This document shows positions 7,151-15,065 of a DNA stretch of 19,006 nt, piece after piece. The notes beneath the pieces were generated by a model. It made no database searches. It was not told where the DNA came from and was given only the letters and a program-made list of their open reading frames with translations. The translations under genes and the position numbers were made by a program. How positions within the stretch are numbered: the stretch's first letter is position 1; each line of letters starts with the position of its first letter. The stretch is from the NCBI GenBank assembly GCA_011522945.1, contig WTHY01000097.1, forward strand, positions 1 to 19,006, in the 5' to 3' direction. This DNA comes from Alphaproteobacteria bacterium (GTDB lineage: Bacteria > Pseudomonadota > Alphaproteobacteria > Puniceispirillales > Puniceispirillaceae).

Positions 7151-8560
7151 TTAAATGTGAATTGCCCGCTTATCAACCGCAAGCGCAGCTTCTTTTACAG
7201 CCTCATTCATTGTCGGATGTCCATGGCATGTACGCGCAATATCCTCTGATGACGCTTTGAAAGACATGCCAATGGCAATCTCATGAATAAGCGTACCAGC
7301 CTCATGGCCAATAATATGCGCGCCAAGAACTTCATCTGTTTCAGCATCAGCGAGGATTTTCACAAATCCATCCTCATGGCCAGCGGCACGGGCACGGCTA
7401 TTGGCTAAGAATGGGAATACACCTTTTTTATAGGCAATACCTGCATCTTTCAGCGCATCTTCTGTCTTGCCTAATGTCGCAATTTCAGGAGCTGTATACA
7501 CTATACCTGGTACCAGATCGTAATCTACATGACCTGACATACCTGCCATAATTTCCACAGCGGCTACACCATCTTCTTCTGCTTTATGCGCTAGCATCGG
7601 GCCAGCAATCACATCACCAATTGCGAAAATGCCAGCGATATTGGTTTCAAAATCCTCATCAACGGCAATTTGCCCTCTATCTGTGAGCGCAACGCCAACC
7701 TCTTCCAGACCAAGACCATCAATCATCGGCTTGCGCCCTACCGAGACCAGAGCCACATCACATGAAATCGTCTTTACTGTGCCATCATCTGTAGATTTCA
7801 CTGTAAGCTTTACACCAGATTTTGTCGTCTCTGCTGTTTCAACAGCTGTTCCCAGATGGAATTTCAACCCTTGCGCTTCCAGCATTGTCTTGAATTTAGA
7901 GGCAACCTCGGAATCCATTCCAGGCAGAATCCGCGGAAGATATTCGACAACCTCAACCTCTGTGCCAAGACGAGACCAAACAGTACCCATCTCAAGCCCA
8001 ATATAACCGGCGCCAATCACCACCATCTTCTTTGGCACTGTTTCAAGCGCAAGTGCGCCTGTTGAGCTTACAATCTTTTTCTCGTCAATCTCGATACCCG
8101 GCAGACTTGTGGGCACAGAGCCTGTTGCGATCAAAATATTTGTCGCCTCATAAAGACCAGCATCCTTGCCATCGGTGATTTCCACTTTGCCAGCTGCTTG
8201 AATAGTTGCGGCACCGGTCAGACGTGTGACTTTATTCTTGGCAAATAACATAGAAATGCCACCTGTCAGTCCAGAGACAATCTCATCCTTGCGTGACATC
8301 ATCTGCGCCAGATCAAGCTTCACCCCGCCAACAGAAATCCCTAAATCTTTCAGAGCGCCATGCTTAGCTTCGGCAAATTTTTCTGAAGCATTTAGCAATG
8401 CTTTTGACGGAATACAGCCAACATTCAGGCAGGTCCCGCCAAGTGTCTCACGCTTGTCAACACAAGCGACTTTCATGCCGAGTTGCGCCGCACGAATAGC
8501 AGCAACATACCCGCCTGGGCCAGCGCCAATGACAATCAAATCGAATTTTGTATCAGACAT
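7151..8560 (-). CDS. lpd: Dihydrolipoyl dehydrogenase (E3 component)
   Basis: Flavoprotein that reoxidises dihydrolipoamide on E2 with NAD+. Placed directly after sucAB, it most likely serves the 2-oxoglutarate dehydrogenase complex and may be shared with other 2-oxoacid dehydrogenases. The 469 residues match the family. In order: FAD-binding GAGPGGYVAA (12-21), redox disulfide C44/C49 in GGTCLNVGCIPSK, NAD-binding GAGYIGLEMGTVWSRLG (about 183), the second FAD contact FAIGDVIAGPMLAHKAEEDG, and the dimer-interface domain with the catalytic dyad H448/E453 in CHGHPTMNE. The family usually reads CHAHPT at that point; Gly replaces Ala, with the catalytic His unaffected. It is the last gene of the minus-strand TCA cluster, 42 bases after sucB. 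Confidence 0.97.
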   Translation of the reverse strand: MSDTKFDLIVIGAGPGGYVAAIRAAQLGMKVACVDKRETLGGTCLNVGCIPSKALLNASEKFAEAKHGALKDLGISVGGVKLDLAQMMSRKDEIVSGLTGGISMLFAKNKVTRLTGAATIQAAGKVEITDGKDAGLYEATNILIATGSVPTSLPGIEIDEKKIVSSTGALALETVPKKMVVIGAGYIGLEMGTVWSRLGTEVEVVEYLPRILPGMDSEVASKFKTMLEAQGLKFHLGTAVETAETTKSGVKLTVKSTDDGTVKTISCDVALVSVGRKPMIDGLGLEEVGVALTDRGQIAVDEDFETNIAGIFAIGDVIAGPMLAHKAEEDGVAAVEIMAGMSGHVDYDLVPGIVYTAPEIATLGKTEDALKDAGIAYKKGVFPFLANSRARAAGHEDGFVKILADAETDEVLGAHIIGHEAGTLIHEIAIGMSFKASSEDIARTCHGHPTMNEAVKEAALAVDKRAIHI

Positions 8561-8602
8561 TTCAAGCTCTTATTTTCTAGTCGCCGCTCAAGGACATTAT
8601 GA

Positions 8603-9886
8603 TTAAACGCCAAGAAGGAGACGGCGTGGATCTTCGATAGACTCTTTAATTCGCACGAGGAAGGATACTGCCTCACGCCCATCAATAATCCTGTGGTCAT
8701 AAGATAAAGCCAAATACATCATTGGACGAATTTCAACAGACCCGCCAATAGCTACCGGACGTTGCTGGATTTTATGCATGCCCAGAATACCACTTTGTGG
8801 CGTGTTCAAAATCGGCGTTGACATCAAAGAGCCATACACACCACCATTTGAAATGGTAAAGCTGCCACCTGACATATCAGATGGGCTCAATTTGCCATCA
8901 CGTGCCTTGCGGCCAAATTCAGCGACACGCATTTCCACATCAGCCAAAGACATATCCTGCGCATCTCTCAGAACAGGCACAACGAGCCCTTGCGGTGTGC
9001 CAACAGCAACACCGATATTATAGAAATTTTTATAAATGATGTCTGTGCCATGAATTTCTGCATTCACTGCTGGATATTCTTCAAGGGCATTAATGACTGC
9101 CTTTACAAAGAACCCCATAAAGCCGAGGCGGGCACCATGATTTTTTTCAAACTCATCCTTATATTCTGAGCGGAGTGCCATAACAGCGCTCATATCCACC
9201 TCATTAAATGTGGTGAGCATAGCAGCTGTATTTTGCGCCTCTTTCAGACGAGATGCGATGACACGGCGCAGGCGCGACATAGGCACACGCTGTTCACGCA
9301 CATCATCTTTGCGTGGTGCAACAGCGGCTGGCGCACTAGCAGCTGTAGAAGTAGCCGCGGCTTTTGCGCTACCAGCTGCAATCGCATTTTGCACATCAGC
9401 TTTTGTTAGACGGCCATCTTTGCCTGTTCCGGCAATTTTTTGTGGGTCTAAATTATTCTCTTCAACTAGACGGCGCACAGCTGGAGATAAAGCAGCAGCC
9501 GCACCTGACCGAGCAGCAGCCGGCGCTGCCGGCGTTGCAACTGGTGCTGCTGGCGCCGGAGTTGCTGGCGCCGGTGCTGATATTGCTGCTGACGCTTCTG
9601 CTTTTGGTGCCTCTGCCTTAGCGGCTTCAGGAGCAGCTGCTGGCGCGGCGCCTTCTGCAACAAGTGCCAATAAAGCATCTACTTCAACAGTATCACCCTC
9701 AGACACAACTTGGTCCTGAAGCACTCCTGCAACAGATGATGGCACTTCTAATGTGACTTTATCAGTCTCTAATTCCACTACAGGTTCGTCAACAGCTACA
9801 GCATCGCCTGTCTGCTTTAGCCATCTTGCAACTGTTGCTTCCACCACCGATTCGCCAAGGGCAGGCACTTTGATTTCAATAGACAT
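8603..9886 (-). CDS. sucB: 2-oxoglutarate dehydrogenase E2, dihydrolipoyl succinyltransferase
   Basis: Core component of the 2-oxoglutarate dehydrogenase complex; transfers the succinyl group from lipoamide to CoA. It has 427 residues. The lipoyl domain (1-77) has the lipoylated lysine K43 in ETDKVTLEV. An Ala/Pro-rich flexible linker follows (about 79-125), then the peripheral subunit-binding domain (about 131-168, SPAVRRLVEENNLDPQKIAGTG), a second Ala-rich linker (about 169-195) and the catalytic domain with the active-site motif DHRIIDG (H398, D402). The lipoyl N-terminus SIEIKVPALGESV and the partner sucA distinguish it from pyruvate dehydrogenase E2. AGGAG lies about eleven bases before the ATG. 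It is 36 bases downstream of sucA and co-transcribed with it. Confidence 0.97.
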   Translation of the reverse strand: MSIEIKVPALGESVVEATVARWLKQTGDAVAVDEPVVELETDKVTLEVPSSVAGVLQDQVVSEGDTVEVDALLALVAEGAAPAAAPEAAKAEAPKAEASAAISAPAPATPAPAAPVATPAAPAAARSGAAAALSPAVRRLVEENNLDPQKIAGTGKDGRLTKADVQNAIAAGSAKAAATSTAASAPAAVAPRKDDVREQRVPMSRLRRVIASRLKEAQNTAAMLTTFNEVDMSAVMALRSEYKDEFEKNHGARLGFMGFFVKAVINALEEYPAVNAEIHGTDIIYKNFYNIGVAVGTPQGLVVPVLRDAQDMSLADVEMRVAEFGRKARDGKLSPSDMSGGSFTISNGGVYGSLMSTPILNTPQSGILGMHKIQQRPVAIGGSVEIRPMMYLALSYDHRIIDGREAVSFLVRIKESIEDPRRLLLGV

Positions 9887-9922
9887 GTGTTTCTTGTCTC
9901 CTGTTTTAAATCCAGCTTTATC

Positions 9923-12784
9923 CTACTTAGCCGGATTGGATTTGATATTGAGCGCCTCAGCAACCAATGCAGCTTGCTCCCGCTGGTGGCGTGCTGCTGA
10001 TCCTGTTGCTGGTGATGCTGCTGCTGCACGTCCGGCATATATCGGACGTTTGCCTTTCATGCCAGCATGCTGCATTGCCTCTTCAATATGCTCATTGATG
10101 AAATGCCAGCTACCCATATTACGCGGCTCTTCTTGTGCCCAGACAATTTCGGCTTTTGGTGTCTGCTCAAGCACAGCAGCGATAGTACGCTTCGGGAAGG
10201 GATAGAGCTGTTCGATACGAACAATTTTCACATCATCCTTTTCAGCCTTTGCGCGTGCATCTGCTAAATCATAATAAACTTTACCAGTACAAAGTACGAC
10301 CCGTTTGACCTTCTTATTGTCAATTGATGGATCAACCTCATCAAGTACACGGTGGAATGTTGTGCCCGGTCCCATCTCAGAGAGGTCTGATATACAAGCC
10401 TTATGTCGTAGCAGAGACTTTGGTGTCATTATGATGAGTGGTTTACGGAAATCACGATTGATTTGACGACGCAAAACATGGAAGTAATTTGCAGGCGTAG
10501 AACAATTGACAACCTGCATATTATCCTCAGCACAAAGCTGCAAATACCGCTCAAGACGTGCTGAAGAATGTTCTGGCCCCTGTCCCTCATACCCATGCGG
10601 CAGCAACAGAACCAACCCATTCATCCGAAGCCATTTTGATTCGCCAGAGCTGATAAATTGATCAACGACCACCTGTGCACCATTAGCAAAATCACCGAAT
10701 TGTGCTTCCCACATCACAAGCGCATTTGGTTCCGCCTGAGCAAACCCATATTCAAAGCCCATAACAGAGGCTTCAGATAGAGGAGAATCAATCACTTCAA
10801 ATGTTGCCTGATCATCAGAGAGATTCGTCAAAGGTGTATAGCGCGCCTCTGTATTCTGATCGACAAAGACAGCATGTCGCTGACTAAATGTGCCACGGCA
10901 GCTATCCTGGCCTGATAGGCGTACCAAATTACCTTCCATGACCGTAGCGCCAAAGGCAAGATGTTCTGCTGTTGCCCAGTCAATGCCTGCACCAGTTTCA
11001 ATTGCTGTCTTTCGGCCGTTCAAGACACGCTGCAATTTGCTGTGTATATCAAGGCCGTCAGGAACCGTTGTCATCACCTTGCCGATATGACGTAGCCTGT
11101 CTAAATCAACAGATGTCTCACCACGTCTGTCTTCACCATAGGCTTTTTTCAGACCTGTCCAAGAGCCGCCAAGCCAATCTGCCTTATTTGGCCGATATGT
11201 AGTCCCAGCTTCAAACTCCTCATTGAGATATTGTGTGTGTGTATCAAGCACACCTTGAACCTCATCAGCTGTCATCACGCCTTCACTAATGAGCTGCCGC
11301 CCATAAAGCTCACGCGTGCCTGGCTGACCTGCAATCTGCCGGTACATTTGTGGCTGCGTGAATGAAGGCTCGTCACCCTCATTATGACCAAAGCGGCGAT
11401 AACAAATAATATCCAGAACCACGTCGACACCGAATGTCTGACGAAATTCGGTGGCAATCCGGCTTGCGTGAATGACAGCTTCTGCATCATCTGCATTTAC
11501 ATGGAAAATCGGTGCCATCACCATTTTCGCAACATCGGTACAATAGGGTGAAGAGCGTGAGTAGCTTGGGCTTGTTGTAAAGCCAATCTGGTTATTCACA
11601 ATAATATGCAATGTACCGCCAGTGCGATAGCCACGCAGCCCTGAAAAGGCAAATGTCTCAGCAACTACCCCTTGGCCTGCAAAGGCAGCATCACCATGCA
11701 ATAAAATACCAAGCACCTTACGATAATCATTTTCATCCTGCTGGCGTTGCTTTGCACGCACGCGGCCAACAACAACAGGATCAACAATTTCTAAATGTGA
11801 TGGGTTAGGCGCTAGCGATAAATGAATTTCATTCTCATCAAACTGCCTATCGGCTGATGCACCCATATGATATTTCACATCACCAGACCCGCCAGCCTCT
11901 TCAGGGTTTGCAGGATTGCCTAAAAACTCTGAAATAATCGCACGAAATGGCTTGTCCATGACATTATGCAGCACATTTAATCTGCCGCGATGCGCCATAC
12001 CAACAACAACTTCTTTCAGGCCCATTTGGCCGCCACGCTTTAGGATCTGTTCCAATGCTGGGATGATAGATTCACCGCCATCAAGGCCAAAGCGCTTCGT
12101 GCCGATATATTTCTTATGCAAAAACTGTTCGAACTGCTCAGCAGCCACCAGCTTTTCAAAGATGGCGCGTTTGCCTTTTTTCGTGAAATCTGTCCGGTTG
12201 CCAATAGCCTCAATACGCTCTTGAATCCAGCTCTTCTGCTCAGGATCCTGGATATGTGTGAACTCAACACCAATTGTACCGCAATAGGTCTGGCGAAGAT
12301 TATCCAAGATTTCAGTTAATGTGGCTGTCTCTAACCCCAGCACGTAATTAATGAAAATCGGACGATCATAATCCTCAGGCTGGAACCCATAAGTCGCAGG
12401 GTCAAGCTCTGGATGAATTTCTTTTTTCTGTAAGTTTAACGGGTCGAGATTCGCTAACAAATGCCCTCTTGTCCGGTAGGCTCTGATCAGCATCAACGCA
12501 CGCACAGAATCCAGCGTTGCTGAACGTACATCAACAGCTTTTAGATCACGGTCGCCGGCGATACCTTTGGCAACAGCTTTGATAGAGGCATCAGGATCAT
12601 GCGCTCCATAGACGCGGCTAGCAGGCACACCCCAGTCAGGCCTATCCTCAACACCTGCTAAATCGTCTATCTGCAGAAAATAATTTGCCCATTCAGGCTC
12701 AACAGATGATGGATCTCTTGACCATGCCTGATGCATTTCAGCGATGAAGGTTGCATTAAAGCTCGACAGAAAACTGTCATCCAT
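9923..12784 (-). CDS. sucA: 2-oxoglutarate dehydrogenase E1 (thiamine diphosphate dependent)
   Basis: Decarboxylates 2-oxoglutarate and succinylates the lipoyl arm of SucB, the entry step of the complex. The 953 residues are in the normal range. The N-terminus DDSFLSSFNATFIAEMHQAW is the E2/E3-binding segment typical of OGDH E1. Further signatures are VGMAHRGRLNVL (261-272), HLSLAPNPSHLEIVDPVV (about 321-338), the thiamine diphosphate motif from GDAAFAGQG (364-372) to NNQ (397-399), and RRFGHNEGDEPSFTQP (about 463). The C-terminal half contains VLLLPHGYEGQGPEHSSARL and VWAQEEPRNMGSW. AAAGGGGA stands just before the ATG. The preceding 176 bp spacer to sucD is rich in inverted repeats, so E1 expression may be modulated separately from sucCD. 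Confidence 0.98.
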   Translation of the reverse strand: MDDSFLSSFNATFIAEMHQAWSRDPSSVEPEWANYFLQIDDLAGVEDRPDWGVPASRVYGAHDPDASIKAVAKGIAGDRDLKAVDVRSATLDSVRALMLIRAYRTRGHLLANLDPLNLQKKEIHPELDPATYGFQPEDYDRPIFINYVLGLETATLTEILDNLRQTYCGTIGVEFTHIQDPEQKSWIQERIEAIGNRTDFTKKGKRAIFEKLVAAEQFEQFLHKKYIGTKRFGLDGGESIIPALEQILKRGGQMGLKEVVVGMAHRGRLNVLHNVMDKPFRAIISEFLGNPANPEEAGGSGDVKYHMGASADRQFDENEIHLSLAPNPSHLEIVDPVVVGRVRAKQRQQDENDYRKVLGILLHGDAAFAGQGVVAETFAFSGLRGYRTGGTLHIIVNNQIGFTTSPSYSRSSPYCTDVAKMVMAPIFHVNADDAEAVIHASRIATEFRQTFGVDVVLDIICYRRFGHNEGDEPSFTQPQMYRQIAGQPGTRELYGRQLISEGVMTADEVQGVLDTHTQYLNEEFEAGTTYRPNKADWLGGSWTGLKKAYGEDRRGETSVDLDRLRHIGKVMTTVPDGLDIHSKLQRVLNGRKTAIETGAGIDWATAEHLAFGATVMEGNLVRLSGQDSCRGTFSQRHAVFVDQNTEARYTPLTNLSDDQATFEVIDSPLSEASVMGFEYGFAQAEPNALVMWEAQFGDFANGAQVVVDQFISSGESKWLRMNGLVLLLPHGYEGQGPEHSSARLERYLQLCAEDNMQVVNCSTPANYFHVLRRQINRDFRKPLIIMTPKSLLRHKACISDLSEMGPGTTFHRVLDEVDPSIDNKKVKRVVLCTGKVYYDLADARAKAEKDDVKIVRIEQLYPFPKRTIAAVLEQTPKAEIVWAQEEPRNMGSWHFINEHIEEAMQHAGMKGKRPIYAGRAAAASPATGSAARHQREQAALVAEALNIKSNPAK

Positions 12785-12960
12785 TGTCTATCCCCTTTTC
12801 CCGACTAGTCAGGAGTTCGCTTCAGACAGGGCCAGCTACCAGCCCTGCCAATTTTTGTTACCTGAACCATGCTACATTTCTAGTAATTCGTAGCATGCCT
12901 ATATCAGGGTAGCGCGCTATCTCTTAGCTATACTGCACGTAGATTATGGTGCACCATAGC
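12785..12960 (-). promoter_or_regulatory. sucD-sucA spacer with multiple inverted repeats
   Basis: The 176 bp gap has five inverted repeats. TATGGTGCACCATA (12945-12958) is a perfect 14-bp palindrome touching the sucD stop, and TAGCGCGCTA (12910-12919) is a perfect 10-bp one. A two-tier stem spans 12861-12908: CCTGA/TCAGG outside and CATGCTAC/GTAGCATG inside, with a 14-base loop. CAGGGC/GCCCTG (12827-12847) has a 9-base loop. GACTAGTC (12803-12810 region) lies next to the sucA ribosome-binding site. None is followed by a T-run, so these look like RNA-structure or protein-binding elements and not simple terminators. Confidence 0.6.
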
Positions 12961-13839
12961 TTAGAAATCAGCAATAGCCCTTTGCAAGGCCTCACCCAGT
13001 GTGGCAGGCGAAGATGCCATAGCAAAGCCAGCCTGCTCCATAGCGGCGATTTTATCAGAGGCAGCACCACTGCCACCGGCAACAATTGCACCAGCATGTC
13101 CCATGCGGCGACCTGGCGGTGCCGTCAGACCTGCAATAAAGCCAGCAATCGGCTTCTTATTGGCTTGCGCTGCGTAAAAGGCAGCAGCCTCTTCTTCTGC
13201 AGATCCGCCAATCTCACCAATCATCATAATGGCTTCAGTTTGATCATCAGCTAAGAACATAGAGAGCGCATCAATAAAATCTGTACCGTTAACAGGATCG
13301 CCGCCGATACCGATACAGGTTGACTGGCCAAGGCCGCTAGCTGTTGTTTGTGCAACAGCTTCATAGGTCAAAGTACCTGAACGAGAGACAACACCTACCT
13401 TGCCTGGCAGGTGAATATGGCCTGGCATAATACCGATTTTACAAGCGCCTGGCGTGATAATACCAGGGCAGTTTGGACCAATCAGCCGACTAGCAGATGT
13501 GCTCAATGCCGCTTTTACGCGCACCATATCCAGAACCGGAATACCCTCTGTGATACAGACGATGAGATCGATGCCGGCATCAATAGCTTCTAGAATAGAA
13601 TCAGCGGCAAATGGCGGCGGCACATAAATTACAGTTGCATTTGCTTCTGTCGCATTTACAGCTTCAGCGACTGTATCAAAAACAGGCAGACCCAGATGTG
13701 TCTGACCACCCTTACCAGGGGTCACACCACCAACCATATTTGTGCCATAGGCGATGGCTTGTTCAGAATGGAAGGTGCCTTGTGCGCCTGTAAAACCCTG
13801 ACAGATAAGTCGTGTATTTTTATCAACAAGTACAGACAT
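12961..13839 (-). CDS. sucD: Succinyl-CoA synthetase subunit alpha
   Basis: Alpha subunit of ADP/GDP-forming succinyl-CoA synthetase; binds CoA and carries the phosphohistidine intermediate. It has 292 residues, family length. The N-terminal CoA-binding Rossmann domain has ICQGFTGAQGTFHSEQAI (12-29) and GGVTPGKGG (37-45). The ligase domain has GPNCPGIITPG (121-131), SRSGTLTYE (152-160) and the active-site histidine H248 in GRRMGHAGAIVAGGSG. It starts three bases after the sucC stop, with its AAGGGGA ribosome-binding site inside the sucC end, so the two subunits are tightly coupled. The alpha and beta subunits form the complete enzyme converting succinyl-CoA to succinate with ATP or GTP formation. 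Confidence 0.98.
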   Translation of the reverse strand: MSVLVDKNTRLICQGFTGAQGTFHSEQAIAYGTNMVGGVTPGKGGQTHLGLPVFDTVAEAVNATEANATVIYVPPPFAADSILEAIDAGIDLIVCITEGIPVLDMVRVKAALSTSASRLIGPNCPGIITPGACKIGIMPGHIHLPGKVGVVSRSGTLTYEAVAQTTASGLGQSTCIGIGGDPVNGTDFIDALSMFLADDQTEAIMMIGEIGGSAEEEAAAFYAAQANKKPIAGFIAGLTAPPGRRMGHAGAIVAGGSGAASDKIAAMEQAGFAMASSPATLGEALQRAIADF

Positions 13840-13842
13840 GGC

Positions 13843-15009
13843 TTAGTTCCCCTTCACAGCAGCGACAATCTTGACAGCTGCATCCCCTAAATCATCAGCT
13901 GGAATGATAGCCAATCCGGAATCAGCCATAATCTTTTTGCCTTCTTCAACATTTGTACCCTCAAGACGCACAACAAGCGGCTTTGTAAGCCCAAGGTCGC
14001 GCGCGGCTGATACAACACCGTCTGCAATGATATCGCAGCGCATGATACCGCCAAAGATATTCACCAAAATACCTTTTACATTTTCATCAGATAAAATGAT
14101 TTTGAAGGCCTCGGTTACCTTTTCCTTGGTTGCACTACCGCCAACATCCAGGAAGTTTGCTGGCTCACCGCCTTCAAGCTTGATAATATCCATGGTTGCC
14201 ATCGCCAGACCGGCGCCATTCACCATACAGCCAATATCACCATCTAGCTTAACGTAATTAAGGTCAAATTCAGACGCACGCACCTCAGCTGGATCTTCTT
14301 CAGAGATATCTCGGAGCTCAAGCACATCTTTGTGACGGAAAAGCGCATTATCATCAAAGCCCATCTTGGCATCAAGCGCGATTAAATCACCACTACCTGT
14401 TACAACAAGAGGATTAATCTCAAGAAGCGCAGCATCTGTTGCCATAAAGGCTTTATAAAGGCTCATTAGAAATCCAACAGCTTGCTTGGCAGTTGCCCCG
14501 TCTAATGCCAGCGCCTTTGCAACACGTCGGCAATGATGCGGCATCAGTCCGGTTGCTGGATTAATAGGCAGAGTGATGATTTTTTCAGGCGTCTCAGCTG
14601 CAACTTCTTCAATATCCATACCGCCTTCAGTTGAGGCAATAATCGTCACAGAAGAACTGGCACGATCAACCAGCATAGATAAATAGAGCTCACGTCCAAT
14701 ATCACAGCCCTCTTCAATATAAAGACGCTGTACCTCTTTACCAGCTGGACCTGTTTGATGCGTAACAAGTGTTTTGCCAAGGAGGTCTGTCGCCACTTCG
14801 CGCACTTCATCAAGCGTTTTGACGACTTTCACGCCGCCGGCCTTACCACGGCCACCAGCATGGATCTGAGCTTTTACAACTGTTACTGGACCACCTAGCT
14901 TTTCAGCCGCAGTTACAGCCTCGTCAACTGTGAAGGCAGCATGGCCATTTGGTACAGGCACACCAAAGGAGCCTAGGAGCGCCTTGGCCTGATGTTCATG
15001 AATATTCAT
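13843..15009 (-). CDS. sucC: Succinyl-CoA synthetase subunit beta (ADP-forming type)
   Basis: ATP-grasp subunit of succinyl-CoA synthetase that binds nucleotide and succinate. It has 388 residues. The N-terminus MNIHEHQAKALLGSFGVPVP is the family signature. Nucleotide-binding residues lie in VVKAQIHAGGRGKAGGVK (44-61), followed by LLEINPLVV (195-203) and DAKMGFDDNALFRH (213-226). The succinate-binding and interface region has VNGAGLAMATMDI (263-275), GGEPANFLDVGG (280-291) and NIFGGIMRCD (317-326). sucC and sucD are three bases apart. Upstream, a strong terminator-like hairpin at the end of mdh lies only 27 bases from the ATG, so sucC transcription must depend on read-through or on its own promoter. 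Confidence 0.98.
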   Translation of the reverse strand: MNIHEHQAKALLGSFGVPVPNGHAAFTVDEAVTAAEKLGGPVTVVKAQIHAGGRGKAGGVKVVKTLDEVREVATDLLGKTLVTHQTGPAGKEVQRLYIEEGCDIGRELYLSMLVDRASSSVTIIASTEGGMDIEEVAAETPEKIITLPINPATGLMPHHCRRVAKALALDGATAKQAVGFLMSLYKAFMATDAALLEINPLVVTGSGDLIALDAKMGFDDNALFRHKDVLELRDISEEDPAEVRASEFDLNYVKLDGDIGCMVNGAGLAMATMDIIKLEGGEPANFLDVGGSATKEKVTEAFKIILSDENVKGILVNIFGGIMRCDIIADGVVSAARDLGLTKPLVVRLEGTNVEEGKKIMADSGLAIIPADDLGDAAVKIVAAVKGN

Positions 15010-15025
15010 CCTACTTTTTCCCGTC

Positions 15026-15054
15026 CATATAGGTCAAAAAAAACGCGGGGTCTA
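15026..15054 (-). promoter_or_regulatory. Candidate sucC promoter overlapping the mdh terminator
   Basis: On the minus strand TAGACC (15054-15049) stands 17 bases upstream of TATATG (15031-15026), a plausible sigma70-like pair. The -35 includes the mdh stop codon and the spacer contains the terminator T-run. A start about seven bases further would leave a very short leader before the sucC ATG at 15009. The match is moderate and could be coincidence. Confidence 0.25.
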
Positions 15055-15065
15055 AGACACCCGCG
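15036..15065 (-). terminator. Strong intrinsic terminator overlapping the mdh stop codon
   Basis: On the minus strand CGCGGG, a bulged T and GTC pair with GAC and CCCGCG around a TTA loop: nine pairs, mostly G-C. Eight T follow directly (15043 down to 15036). The mdh TAG stop (15054-15052) lies in the loop and adjoining stem. This is a textbook Rho-independent terminator placed within the 42-base mdh-sucC gap. Confidence 0.85.

Noticed and set aside
7052..7249. 65-codon plus-strand frame running from the xerC-lpd gap into lpd
   Set aside because: Most of its length is antisense to the conserved Lpd C-terminus, and the first part is xerC-like debris. No ribosome-binding site or domain.
9466..9720. 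Repetitive frames on both strands opposite the sucB linker region
   Set aside because: They are shadows of the Ala/Pro-rich linkers of SucB, whose low-complexity codons keep other frames open.
11275..11496. Short frames inside sucA on either strand
   Set aside because: The sucA frame is continuous with all E1 motifs; the others have no family features.
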